From positions 14,156,001 to 14,220,000 of the forward strand of contig CM054182.1 of NCBI GenBank assembly GCA_028829895.1: a DNA stretch of 64,000 nt, read 5' to 3'. This document shows positions 34,261 to 45,454 of this stretch, piece by piece. The position numbers and the translations under genes were made by a program. Origin of the DNA: Sinotaia quadrata. Lineage: Eukaryota; Mollusca; Gastropoda; Architaenioglossa; Viviparidae. The stretch's first letter is position 1. Every line of letters starts with the position of its first letter. The notes under the pieces are model-generated. The model saw only the letters and a program-made list of their open reading frames with translations, had not been told where the DNA came from and ran no database searches.

Positions 34261-34599
34261 TGCTGGGTCACAATCAAATGCATTATTTCGGAGCTTTGGA
34301 AGGATTTAGACAAATGTCTCCAGTACTAAAGGCTTGCTCCCAAAGGCTTGCTTTCCAATTAGAACCGATATCACCCTTCAAGATTTCGCTTGTTCGAATG
34401 TCACTCTTCGCAAAACAGCACCGCAAGCTTTGAGAGTAGCGCAACTTGCATTGCGATTTAATATAGATAATGCACACGACGAGCCCCTTGTCATCGTATC
34501 TCACGACCTTCTTCTTGGGCATCTCACACCCCTTACTTTGTATCTCATACTCTGTCTCCTCCTTTGCGTTTGTCTTTCTAAGTCTCCATCTTCCCATTT
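34261..34599. other. Unique island with overlapping short frames
   Basis: Base-balanced sequence at 34,300-34,560. A minus frame of 122 codons and a plus frame of 134 codons overlap here, but the plus frame runs on into the T-rich array and neither has a domain. A direct repeat AAAGGCTTGCT occurs at 34,328 and 34,343. Confidence 0.35.
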
Positions 34600-35830
34600 T
34601 ACTGTTCAAATTAGTATTCATTATTTTTCTCCTCCACAAAGTAGCACACAAAAGTTATTACTTTTTTTTTTTCAGATTAGCATTCATCATTGTTCTCATC
34701 AAAACAGCATTCAATTCTTCTTTCTCCTCAAAACATAATTCATCATTTCTTTCATATTAAATTATATCCATTATTTCTCCTCAAACAGCATTCATCATTT
34801 CTTTCATATTAAATTAAATCCATTTATTTATCCTCAATACAGCATTCATCATTTCTTTCTTCTGAAAGTATACCCATTATTTCTCCTTAAAGTAGCCCTC
34901 ATAATTTCTTTCACCTTTAAATTAATACCCATAATTTCTCTCATTCAAGTAGCATTTATCATTTTCTACTCCTTAAATCAATGTCTTGCATTTCTTTCTC
35001 CTTAGCAGTGAAACAATTATCTCTTTCTCAAATTAGCAACCAATTTATCTTTTACTCATTCAAGTAGTATGCAAAATTTGTAAACTCCTTAGTCTAAAAT
35101 CAATCAATTTCTTTTTTTTTAAAATTATCAACCATCAATTTCTTTTGTCTTAAATTATCCTCCATCAATTTCTTCTTCCTTAAAATATCATCCATTAATT
35201 TCTTTTCCCTTAAATTATCATTCAACACTTCTCTCCTCATCGTTAAATTAACATTCATCAATTTCTTTTTTCTTAAATTATCATCCATCAATTTCTTTTT
35301 TCTTAACTTATCATCCATCAATTTTGTTTTTCTTAACTTATCATCCATCAATTTCTTTTTTCTTAACTTATCATCCATCAATTTCTTTTTTCTTAACTTA
35401 TCATCCATCAATTTTGTTTTTCTTAAATTATCATCCATCAATTTCTTTTTTCTTAACTTATCATCCATCAATTTCTTCTTCCTTAAATGATCATTCAACA
35501 CTTCTCTCCTCTTCAGATTATTAACCATTATTTTATCCTTTTCTTATTAGCACCCAATATTTTATTCTTCTCAAAAATATCCATTTACAACCTCTTCATA
35601 TTCACATCCACTAATATTAGCAGCAAACATTTTATGTTCTTCAAATTAGCATTCTCCGTTTTTTCTCCATAAAATTGCAGTTAACATTATATTTCCCTCA
35701 AATTATTATTCAATTACTTTCCTCCTCAAATTAATTTTCAACATTTGTATCTTCCTTAAATTAGGATTAAATATTTTTATCCTCCTTAGATTAACATCAT
35801 TTTTTCTCCTTGAACCCTCAACATATATTA
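34600..35830. repeat. T-rich minisatellite, 30-bp core unit, ~12 copies
   Basis: Core 35,130-35,490: CTTAACTTATCATCCATCAA, TTTCTTTTTT. The 30-bp period gives the minus strand a 10-residue Lys/Asp/Leu repeat open for 142 codons. A sub-block with AATGATCATTCAACACTTCT and CTCCTC occurs at both ends (35,215 and 35,487). Wider flanks hold CAGCATTCATCATTTCTTTC units. Confidence 0.92.
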
Positions 35831-36364
35831 AAATAAATTATATGCCAAACAATTCCAAAAGTCACTGGTAAATGTTCTTTTGCTATAATTAACGAATTTG
35901 ATGATTAGACTTTTAAATAATATTCTTACAATATGTTCCTGTTTCCAGACAGACAAGGTTATTGACAGTGTGTACCGTTAGGAAGTTCGTTGCAGCAAGA
36001 GTTCTATCCGTAATTCACCACCACTAACTACCACCCACAACAAAACCAGAAAACTTAAACAAACTTGTTAAGTGTAATAATAAAATTGAGGGAATATTAT
36101 TATAAAAATGTAACAATTAAACTGAAGAAATATTACTATAAAAGCTGTAACAATAAAATTGAAGGAATCAACTGTTAAACTGTAACATAAAATTGTAGGA
36201 GTAATACTAATAATAATAGTGCGGATTGAACTGTATTAAAAAAAAAAAAAGAGTATTCAACATTAATTAATTATTTTAAATATATGAAACATGGAAATCC
36301 TTCACTCTATAGACAATCAAATGCTATCGCCAATTTATCTTCAAAGGTCACGAAAATGTCTCCA
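35831..36364. other. Unique AT-rich DNA
   Basis: Loose TAACAATAAAATTGAAGG repeats near 36,075-36,200. No gene. Confidence 0.45.
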
Positions 36365-36620
36365 ACACTTTCGCTCTGATATGCACAATATAGGACTGAG
36401 AGGTCTCCAACGTGGAACGCTGATATACATTGTATAGAACTGAGAGGTCTCCAGCCCCTCACTCCTAAAGTGTATATCACAGTTCAGTATGGGAGGCCCC
36501 ACTGTCCTATAGTGTCATATAAACGTTCAGTGCTGGGCACCCCTCAGTCCTATAATGTTATAGTTCAGTGCTGGAGACCCCTATGATACACTATAGGACT
36601 GAGGGGTCACTGAACTCTAC
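36365..36620. repeat. Mixed-orientation minisatellite forming inverted repeats
   Basis: Forward units (ATATAGGACTGAGAGGTCTC) at about 36,380-36,455 are followed by reverse-complement units (CCCTCAGTCCTATAATGTTA, TAGTTCAGTGCTGG) to 36,580, then a forward unit again. AGTTCAGTG at 36,562 plus GACCCCT at 36,576 pair with AGGGGTC and CACTGAACT at 36,602-36,616, a hairpin of about 55 bp. Confidence 0.85.
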
Positions 36621-36819
36621 GGTTAGGGTTGGGACTAGGATTGGAGTTAGCTTATACTTTGTGTAAATATATTATCTTTGATATGTATATATATATTATC
36701 TTTGATCCTAAATGTCGTTGCAGCCAATTAATGGCTGACGAAGAGCGTACGACACAATAATCTTTACAGTGAGAAGGAAAATTCTGTTTCCGGTTATTGA
36801 TCATATAGGGGTGGGGAAC

Positions 36820-36880
36820 AGGAAGTTTACAGCTTTGATCGGGGGGGGGGGGGGGGGGCACGAAGTTTACAGCTTTGATC
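36820..36880. repeat. G18 homopolymer between two copies of a 20-bp word
   Basis: G runs from 36,841 to 36,858 without interruption. GAAGTTTACAGCTTTGATC occurs directly before and shortly after it. Confidence 0.93.
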
Positions 36881-37129
36881 TGCGAAAGTTTGAGGGATGT
36901 AGAAATAAATGGAAAAGTATGTAGGCAGTAATTAGTTTCTGTTCACAAGATATTTTAACATTTTGGTTTAGTGGAGACATTGTCGTATCAATTTTCATAA
37001 AATATTCACCTGTTTTCTACCTCACCCCACCCCTACTCTCGCCGCCCGGAAAGAGAAAACGGTTTTTGCGCGCTTCTTACTGTGTATTTCTTTTCTTCAT
37101 TTTCTAAAGTTTAATAATTGTATCTCCTC
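36881..37129. other. Unique spacer
   Basis: Nothing recognised apart from a short CpG patch, GAGAAAACGGTTTTTGCGCG, near 37,054. Confidence 0.4.
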
Positions 37130-37480
37130 ATTTGTGCAAATATCTCTTTTTTCCTCCTCCAAAACAAGCTTAACACTTTTCTCTCCTCATTTGTGCAATA
37201 TCTCTTTTTCCTCCCTCAAAACGGCATCAGTTTCTTTTGTCTCGTCAAAGTATTTTATTTCCTTTTGTCTCGTCAAAGTATTTTTTATTTCCTTTTGTCT
37301 CGTCAAATTATTTTATTTCCTTTTGTCTCGTCAAAGTATTTTATTTCCTTTTGTCTCGTCAAAGTATTTTTTATTTCCTTGTCCCGTCAAATTATTTTAT
37401 TTCTTTTTATCTCGTGAAAGTATTTCATTCACTGTCTCTTCCTCGAAACAAGTTTACAATTTAATACTTCTCTTGAAATC
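37130..37480. repeat. Minisatellite, 28-bp unit, ~8 copies
   Basis: TTTTATTTCCTTTTGTCTCG, TCAAAGTA, with some units one to three T longer (TTTTTTATTT) and some with AAATTA. Decayed copies with CTCCTCATTTGTGCAA (twice) lie to the left. Confidence 0.92.
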
Positions 37481-37549
37481 AAGTGTTCATCTTTTACCCT
37501 GCTTGAGAAGAATTGCACCATAGAATGCAGCAAGATGGTGCTCTTTCGA

Positions 37550-37990
37550 AAGTACATGTCGAAACTTGACATGTTAAATACAACCTGCAAGAAGTCGAGA
37601 TTGGACACGTTAAATACAACCTGCAAGAAGTCCAGATTGGACACGTTAAATACAACCTGCAAGAAGTCCAGATTGGACACGTTAAATACAACCTGCAAGA
37701 AGTCCAGATTGGACACGTTAAATACAACCTGCAAGAAGTCGAGATTGGACACGTTAAATACAACCTGCAAGAAGTCGAGATTGGACACTTTAAATACAAA
37801 TTGCATGAAGTCGAGATTGGACACGTTTTACAATCTGCAAGTCAAGAATGAACACGTTAAATACAACTTTCAGCAAGTCAAAACTGGACACGTTAAATAC
37901 AACCTTCAGCAAATCAAGACTCATACAGACGGTAAGTCTGGACACCGTTACCCACAATTTTGCAGGAAGTCAAGAGGAGACATTTGTGAT
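37550..37990. repeat. Minisatellite, 36-bp unit, ~10 copies
   Basis: GAAGTCCAGATTGGACACGT, TAAATACAACCTGCAA. A C/G variant (TCCAGA, TCGAGA) groups copies: four internal copies have C, outer ones G. A 36-bp period keeps opposing frames of 101-152 codons open. Right-hand units with CAGCAAGTCAAAACTGG are decayed. Confidence 0.94.
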
Positions 37991-38089
37991 TAGAGTATGC
38001 GATGCAGATCGAAACTGGTCACATTTGAATATTGTACTTATAATAAATTAAAATTTGTCCTGTTGAATACACTGTTCATAATACATTAA

Positions 38090-38420
38090 CGGCTGGCAAG
38101 TTGTATATTAAGTCAGAAGACAGGTCAGAGTGGGACAATTTAAAACCAAGACTTTAAGAAGATAATACTTGACAATTTCAAGCCAAGATTTTAAGAAGAT
38201 AAAACTAGACAATTTAAAAGCAAGACTTTAAGAAGATAAGACTAGACAATTTCAAGCCAAGACTATAAGAAGATAAGATTAGACAACTTCAAGCCAAGAC
38301 TTTAAGAAGATAAGACTAGACAATTTCAAGCCAAGACTTTAAGAAGATAAGACTAGACAATTTCAAGCCAAGATTTTAAGAAGATATGACTAGATAATTT
38401 CAAGCCAAGACTTTGAGAAA
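38090..38420. repeat. Minisatellite, 37-bp unit, ~8 copies
   Basis: ACAATTTCAAGCCAAGACTT, TAAGAAGATAAGACTAG. Substitutions are scattered through the array. Confidence 0.93.
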
Positions 38421-38477
38421 ACGAGACGAAGCACTGTAACACTTGCCGTGGATTGAATAACATTTTTGAATGCAATC

Positions 38478-38705
38478 CTTGTTATATAAACTAGTATTTA
38501 CTTAGCTACAAAACCGTAGTTATATAACTTGTATTTTCTTAGCTACAAAACCTTAGTTATATAACTTGTATTTTCTTAGCTACAAAACCTTAGTTATATA
38601 ACTTGTATTTTCTTAGCTACAAACCCCTAGTTATATAAACTAGTACTTTCTTAGATACAAAACGCTTGTTATATAAACTACTATTTTCTTAGCTACAAAA
38701 GGAGT
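38478..38705. repeat. Minisatellite, 37-bp unit, 6 copies
   Basis: AGTTATATAACTTGTATTTT, CTTAGCTACAAAACCTT. Outer copies have AAACTAGTATTT. Confidence 0.93.
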
Positions 38706-38789
38706 ACTACAAGATAAATAAATTCTATAATTTTTAAACAGGGTATAAAAAATGAATTAATGTATTTATTTTAGGCTTCAGCACAGTTG

Positions 38790-39260
38790 TCAGTTAACAA
38801 TGATATCTTCAATCAAAAAAATGCTCCATCTTTACAGAGAACTCACTATCATTATATATACATTATACAGTATTATTCTTCAGTATTAGATGTTTATTCC
38901 TTAACAAAATTTCCCGTATCTACACAATATGATTCCGTCAAAGTTGTTCAATCTTTACACAAGATTTCTCATATGTACGCAATATCCTTCAGCCATCATT
39001 TGACACTAGAAGTACCAGATCGTTCCGGAAATACAATCATTACACAAGTTGTAATATATATTTTATATACGTTAAACTTCAGTCAAATGTATTCAATCAT
39101 TACACAAGATGTAATATATTTATAAATATATATACGTTAAACTTCTGTCGAATGTATTCATTCATTACACAAGAAGTAATATTTATATATATATTACGTT
39201 AAACTTCAGTCTAATATATTTAATTACTACACTAGCGTTAACCTTTCAAAGTTGTTCAAT
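38790..39260. repeat. Degenerate minisatellite, ~65-bp unit
   Basis: Three fairly good copies (39,040-39,235) of TTCAGTCAAATGTATTCAAT, CATTACACAAGATGTAATAT, followed by TATATATACGTTAAAC. Weak copies (CAATCTTTACACAAGATTTC) extend to the left. Confidence 0.88.
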
Positions 39261-40183
39261 CGTTATACAGGTTACAGATGTATACGCTTCTTGGAATTTC
39301 ACGTAAAGATGAAGACTAAAGTGGAGATGATGGTTTTAGGCGTCATCTTAATATTAATGACGAATGTCTACTTATAGACGTAATGACTACGTTTTGCACT
39401 GAATGCGATTAACTTTTACCCGACATGATAACTAGAAGTTCCTGACGACAGATGACAAAATGAAAAGAAGAAAAGATGGCGTGTTTACTGAGTTGGACTC
39501 ATCACTTAAATTACTAAAGGTCGGTAATCATGCAGAGTAATTTTCCCCTCTCCCTCTTGTTCCTAGTCACGTAGTGAATTGTCAGTTTAATATTTGAATA
39601 ATCAAGGCGACGGCTTTTCACAGACACCAATCCCATTGGCGTGGTAGGGACCGAATCAAAGGGAAACCACTCTGAGATGTCTCCGCAAGAGAATGTAACA
39701 CTTCTGAACGCGGATTATAAATCTTTGTCATAACTACTATTGACAAGGTCGACACCGGTGGCGCCTTTTGCAATTTCTTGCGACTGGAGAAAGGAACAAG
39801 GGTCTGGGGGGTTGGGGTGAGTGGAGGATGAAATTTGTATTATTGCATGGGTCGGAAGCGAGGGTCGAAATGGAGCTTTCTAGAAAGATAAAGAATTTTG
39901 CGGAGGTTGTTCATTTTCCCTGACAGCACTTCTGTAGTGATGGATGTTTTGAATTTAGATGCAAATACGCACTTGAGTTGTCGGCCTTGTCGACTTTCCA
40001 TCCTGAGCTTAAGGGTCAGTCGTAACAGCTTCGCGTCCCCCCAAAGGGCTGACATCACGGCTCGTAGGATTAGTATTAAATATACATCGATAACGGGTGT
40101 GTCACGAGCATAAGGAGAATTAATGAAATGAAAAGTCATTGAGTAAAACAAATATATGTACCACTTTGATTAATCTTACAGTT
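39261..40183. other. Non-repetitive island, no gene identified
   Basis: About 900 bp with CpG, TCAATCCC/GATTGG-type words and a minus frame of 103 codons (40,151-39,840) without a recognisable domain. The plus frame at 39,898-40,113 overlaps it. A candidate for conserved non-coding DNA. Confidence 0.4.
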
Positions 40184-40680
40184 AATTCGAAGTATGTGTA
40201 CCACTTTGAAGAATATTAAAGTTTATTTCAGAGCATGTCATGTTAACTGTAACATCTCTAAACATGCAGTGCGAAGTCATGTTAACTGTCACTTCTCTAA
40301 ACATGCAGTGCGAAGTCATGTTAACTGTCACTTCTCTAAACATGCAGTGCGAAGTCATGTTAACTGTCACTTCTCTAAACATGCAGTGCGAAGTCATGTT
40401 AACTGTCACTTCTCTAAACATGCAGTGCGAAGTCATGTTAACTGTAACATCTCTAAACATGCAGTGCGAAGTCATGTTAACTGTAACATCTCTAAACATG
40501 CAGTGCGAAGTCATGTTAACTGTAACATCTCTAAACACGCAGTGCGAAGTCATGTTAACTGTAACATCTCTAAACACGCAGTGCGAAGTCATGTTAACTG
40601 TAACATCTCTAAACATGCAGTGCGAAGTCATGTTAACTGTAACATCTCTAAACATGCAGTGCGAAGAATTAACGAGATTT
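40184..40680. repeat. Minisatellite, 39-bp unit, 11 copies
   Basis: GTCATGTTAACTGTAACATC, TCTAAACATGCAGTGCGAA. Copy 1 has AACATC, copies 2-5 have CACTTC, copies 6-11 have AACATC. Copies 8 and 9 share ACACGC for ACATGC. Variants are therefore clustered, as from block duplication. Frames of 150-167 codons on both strands are by-products. Confidence 0.95.
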
Positions 40681-40794
40681 ACAGAGCGTTAGCTTAAAAA
40701 CTGACAGTAGGCTCTCGGATGTTAAGGTACAATTAACTGCTCCTCAAGTTTTCCAAATTCTTAAGAAACGTATAAACAAACGTAGATTGTCACA

Positions 40795-41365
40795 AACATA
40801 CCACTAGGTCATTCATTTTACAGATTAGTTTCCCTTAGATATAACTCCTCTAACGCCCCACACCACTAGGTCATTCATTTTACAGATTAGTTTCCCTTAG
40901 ATGTAACTCCTCTAACGCCCCACACCACTAGGTCATTCATTTTACAGATTAGTTTCCTGTAGTAGTAACTGTTCTAACGCCCCACACTGTCATTGCAGTA
41001 CTCTGCAACTCAAGTTTTCTTAACTGTCATAACGAAATGCAGCGTCACTATTCTAACAAGTAAAGTTGTCTTAAATATCTTTCATATCGGCCCGAATTCT
41101 TGTCACTATTCTAACAAGTAAAGTTGTCTTAAATAATTTTCATAACGGCCCCGAATAGTAGTGGCAATAATCTAACACGTATGAGTAACTGTCATAACGG
41201 CCCGAACTCTTGTCAATATTCTAACACATAAACATGTCTTAATTAAATGTCAAACGGCCCTAACTGTAATATCAATATTCTAACACGTTTAAGTTGTCTA
41301 AAGTAACAAAAGTAATGGCTCGCACTGAAATAACAACACTGTGACTACGCCACATTAGTATTTGG
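40795..41365. repeat. Minisatellite, 62-bp unit, 3 copies, then ~58-bp decayed units
   Basis: CCACTAGGTCATTCATTTTA, CAGATTAGTTTCCCTTAGAT, GTAACTCCTCTAACGCCCCA (40,801-40,990). Then older units with CTAACACGTNNAAGTTGTCTTAA and TGTCATAACGGCCC to 41,350. The same older units resume after 43,035. Confidence 0.88.
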
Positions 41366-43034
41366 CTATGATTATTATTATAATTTAATCGTCCATAACT
41401 AATTACAAGTGATGAGAATTTTATTCTACGTTATTAATAATTCTCCAGAAGACACCGCTCGTCTCTCTCACTTGGCGGATATGCAGGCGCTGTAAGCGTT
41501 TTCACTCTTCCACAACAATAAAGACAAACATTTACCGTTACACAATATTTCTGTAGGTGGAAAACTTCTTACCAAAGGAGAAGATAAATTCATCTTTTAA
41601 TCCATATTTAGCGAGCCACCATCCCCACCATCTCTCCAACATAAGGTTATCAGTATGTGTAAGAAAGTCAATAAATATATTAAAACAAGAATCAAATATT
41701 CAGTATATGAATATAATCAAAAGGGCATTGACATTTACAACACTTCACAACAATGTTTGATTAACGCTAGACAATCACTCAGTCTATCCTAGCATAGACA
41801 TCAGCAGCCAGATGAACATATATAATATCTATATAAAGTTCTTGGGTATAATTCATCAAAGAAAGGAGAGTGGAGTTTTAGGGAAATAATTATTGTCAAT
41901 GTACATAACATTTTCAAAGATGGCAGCTGTCACTGGCACATTGTTCACAATCACACGGTTTGCACCATGTCACTGTCTTTATTATTAAATGACTATCCAA
42001 TTTACCCCTTCTGGGCACATCACCCAACTGTTCCAGAATCTTCTATGCACTCACAAAGCACACAATGAAGAATAGTCCAGAACTTTGCATGATCTATCAA
42101 AGCACGTCACTTGAAATGTTCTGGAATCTTTGTGTTCAGTACTCAGTGCACCGTGAGGAATGTTCAAAAAGACTTCCTGAATTCTGGAGCCCAAACTCAA
42201 ACTTCAATTCCTGTTGTATTGGCTCTCGAATGGAATTCACCAGAATTAACCTAAGGCAAAATGTTTACTGATAAGTTTGACAATGATTCTGGATTCACAC
42301 ACCAACGGGATCTGGTAGACTACAGTAGTCACTATTGTATGAAGTGGATACAGGATTATGAAATTACAAAAAGGTGCACTTCTCTCTGCAAAAGTCAAAT
42401 TAAGGCAGCACTAAATTTCAGGAATATTTCATCTATAACCTCTTTTCTCCCTTACACACATTCTCAACTTACAAATCCTGCAAAAATATTCATTTAGCCC
42501 AATACACATGCAGCATAAGAAATACAGCATCGATCAGAATTCATACCTGTAATAATGTACAACATAATCAAATTAGTGAACTTTGAAATAATTGTCCAAT
42601 TACATAAACATTCTCCAATTAAAATCATAGATCAATATCAAACATGTACAACATATTTCTAAGTCCATTCTTTCTTCATCAGTTAGTTAACTTATCATAA
42701 GATAACGATCGCCTTTATAACTTGACTCGAGTTATGTCAAATTCAAAGTGTAACATATAGGACTTTCTTCAAGAAAATAACTTTCAGTCCTTCCTCGTTG
42801 GTTGGAATTGTTATAAATAAGTGTGAGACTATTAGTCAGGGGAAAAAATACTCATCTGCTTCGAACTGGTTTGGATTCCATAAACTAGTTCTGACATATT
42901 CTTTACCTGAGTTGTTTATTCCAACTCTCACACTTCAAAATAGCAGCATAAGCAGTGCCCAAGGTTGGGTCACTTTGACATTTAACAATGTATATAACAA
43001 TTAAGTTTAGAAACAGGGATGGACAAATTTACTC
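41366..43034. mobile_element. ~1.65-kb non-repetitive insertion splitting a tandem array
   Basis: Tandem units with CTAACACGTTTAAGT and CATAACGGCCC end near 41,350 and restart near 43,040 (ACTACCACGTTTAGGC). The block between is unique in this window apart from its left end, which matches the element at 21.8-22.26 kb. Frames of 67-78 codons exist but none has a domain. No terminal inverted or long direct repeats are visible by eye, so the class is unknown. Confidence 0.5.
41380..41700 (+). mobile_element. Dispersed element fragment, copy B
   Basis: Aligns with the reverse complement of 21,802-22,260. One extra T in CAATATTTCTG (41,545-41,552) shifts the frame relative to copy A. After it, SVGGKLLTKGEDKFIF can be read against SVGGKLFTKGEDKSVF in copy A, then a stop. 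It is a degraded copy of a sequence that was probably coding. Copy B lacks the 83-bp insert of copy A. Confidence 0.55.
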
Positions 43035-43380
43035 CGCTAAAAACACTACCACGTTTAGGCATCTTAAATAACTGTCATAACTGTAGGAACTGCGATTTCA
43101 ATATTCTAACAATTAGGTGTCTTAAGCAACTGTCATAACGTCCTGTGGCGTACTGTCTACCTTCTGACACGTTCAGGCATCTTAAGTAATTATCATAAAG
43201 GCACTTTTTGTAATGTCTGCACTCATACATCCAGTTTATTTCAGTAAGTATCATAATGGCTCGCACTGTGATTTTAATAGTGTGGCAAGTCTAATTTATT
43301 AAATATCATGCTGGTGCACTCTGTTTAATATTGCGATACTTCGAGTTTCTTTCAGCAACTATTATAACGAATAAATGCAC
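43035..43380. repeat. Right half of the interrupted ~58-bp minisatellite
   Basis: Units with CGTTTAGGCATCTTAAATAA, CTGTCATAAC and TTCTAACA continue the pattern of 41,000-41,350. All are decayed. Confidence 0.75.
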
Positions 43381-43387
43381 AATATGT

Positions 43388-44130
43388 TCTTTCCTTACGA
43401 CTAGACTTCATACTATAACAGTTCTTTCCTTACGACTAGACTTCATACTATAACAGTTCTTTCCTTACGACTAGACTTCATACTATAACAGTTCTTTCCT
43501 TACGACTAGAATCCATACTATAACATTTCTTTCCTTGTGAATAGACTTCAGACAAAAAAAATGTTCTTTCCTAGTGAATAGACTTCAGACGAAAAACATG
43601 TTCTTTCCTTGTGAATTGATTTATGACGTATTTATTCTTTCCTTATGAATAGACTTCTAGACATGTTCTTTCCTTGTGAAGAGACTTCAGACGATAAAGA
43701 TGTTCTTTCCTTGTGAATAGACTTCAGACCAAAAGTATGTTCTTCCCTTGTGAGTAGTCTTCAGACCATAAATATGTTCTTTCTTTGTGAAAAAACGTTG
43801 GTGACAAACAAGCCAATGTGTTTTCCTTGTGAAAATCGTCTGGTGACAAAGAACCATGTCCAGATCTTGTGAATGAGTGTGGTAACGGTGTAATACTTGT
43901 CCTTCCATGCAAATTGGAGATTTGTTCGTGTACATAACTTCTTTCTTTGTAATAAACATGTCCTTCAATGCAAATTGGAGATCTGTTCATGTACATAACT
44001 TCTTTCTTTGTAATAAACATGTCCTTCCATGCAAATTGGAGATCTGTTCATGTACATAACTTCTTTCTTTGTAATAAACATGTCCTTCCATGCAAATTGG
44101 AGATCTGTTCATGTACATAACTTTTTTCTT
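43388..44130. repeat. Minisatellite, 35-37-bp then 61-bp units
   Basis: 43,388-43,520: TTCTTTCCTTACGACTAGAC, TTCATACTATAACAG, four copies. 43,520-43,780: related TTCTTTCCTTGTGAATAGAC units, decayed. 43,900-44,130: AACTTCTTTCTTTGTAATAA, ACATGTCCTTCCATGCAAAT, TGGAGATCTGTTCATGTACA, T, nearly identical, four copies. Confidence 0.92.
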
Positions 44131-44550
44131 TGTGCATTGGTCATTCACGGTACTCGAGTTCTCCTGTCCTTGTAACTTAACTAGTCACGAACTTATCGTG
44201 TTCTTTACGTGTCTCTTACATTCTCACGCTGTATTTATTACATGTTTGTTTGTTTCAGTAATTATATTTATATAATTATTATTGTAGAATTGCGACAAAC
44301 AATGAAGATAGAAAGAAAGATAGATAGAGATAGACAGACAGACTGGTAGATAAAAACTACTATACTAGTAATAAGTAATATTTCACAATTGGGTTTCAAG
44401 AATGTTAACTTTCTCTCTCTCTCTTCTTAACTCACTTCATTAAAGATAAACGTTTTTTCTTAATTTTTTTTTCATAAGTATGTGTTTATTCAGGATACGT
44501 AACAGATTCATTCATTTTGTAAGCAACCTTTATAAGATACCCAAAGTATC
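44131..44550. other. Unique DNA with a short GATA/GACA microsatellite
   Basis: AAAGATAGATAGAGATAGAC with CAGACAGACTGG lies at about 44,313-44,345, and a (CT)n of about 11 bases near 44,413. No gene. Confidence 0.6.
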
Positions 44551-44941
44551 GCACACACACACACACACAAACACGCACGCACGCACGCACGCACACGCAA
44601 ACACGCACGCACACAAACACGCACACACACACGCACACACACACGCACACAAACACGCACACACACACACACACACACACAAACACGCACGCAAACACGC
44701 ACGCACACGCACGCGCACACACAAACACGCACGCACGCACGCGCACACACACACATACCACATACACACGCACGCACACACACAAACACGCACACACGCA
44801 CACGCACGCACGCACGCGCACACACACACACAAACACGCACGCGCGCACACGCGCACACACACACACACAAACACGCACGCGCGCACACACACACGCACG
44901 CACACACAAACACGCACGCACACACACACACACACACACAA
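44551..44941. repeat. 390-bp (CA/CG)n alternating purine-pyrimidine tract
   Basis: CACACA, CACG and CACGCGCA words with AAACACGCACG spacers at irregular intervals. All the His/Thr or Cys/Val frames of 146-199 codons come from it. Long alternating CA/CG tracts can adopt Z-DNA, which is established for such sequences in general. Confidence 0.96.
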
Positions 44942-45174
44942 CAGTCATACGCGTCCGTCAATGACGACAACCCCAAGAAATGGCCACGTTACTTATCTGA
45001 GTCCACGCACAGCCTGAGTAGTCTTGCTCGATCCACGAACACACGTCACTCTGCTATGAAGGTACGCCATGTGAAATAATGAGTTACTGGGAGATGAAAC
45101 CGACAGCAATTAACTAGACTTTTCGGGCCAAGAGGGACTGAATGTAGGACAGCGCACTGTCATGCTATAAAGCG
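44942..45174. other. Unique spacer
   Basis: No feature is supported. The run ACAGCGCACTGTCATGC near 45,150 is only loosely tRNA/SINE-like. Confidence 0.4.
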
Positions 45175-45265
45175 AGTGATGGATCAGCTTAATGCAATGT
45201 TGAGTGATGGATCAGCTTAATGCAATGTTGAGTGATGGATCAGCTTAATGCAATGTTGAGTGACT
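45175..45265. repeat. Minisatellite, 28-bp unit, 3 copies
   Basis: GATGGATCAGCTTAATGCAA, TGTTGAGT, three identical copies. Confidence 0.95.
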
Positions 45266-45454
45266 TAATCTCGAACACTCATGTAAAATAACCTTTCCAG
45301 AGGTTAAATTTGGTCATTCCACTGACGTGGCTTTCCTAAAAAATAAAATGGTGAGACCTAGGAATCTTTTCACATTCTAATTACAGCTTTGAAATATGAC
45401 AATTGATCTATCTTTACACCACTTTCTACGGCTCTTTCTTTTCCTCTCTGTAAA

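Noticed and set aside
34283..34651. 122-codon minus frame in a unique island
   Set aside because: No domain, overlaps another open frame on the plus strand, and no splice or start evidence.
37535..37993. Lys/Asn/Thr repeat protein of 152 codons
   Set aside because: 36-bp minisatellite with equally open opposite frames.
39840..40151. 103-codon minus frame in a unique island
   Set aside because: No recognised domain. A length like this is plausible by chance in a 64-kb six-frame search.
44480..45079. His/Thr-rich 199-codon frame
   Set aside because: Encoded almost wholly by the CA/CG tract.
45120..45175. SINE-like string with ACAGCGCACTGTCATGC
   Set aside because: No convincing B box or A box spacing, and similarity to tRNA-derived SINEs is too loose.
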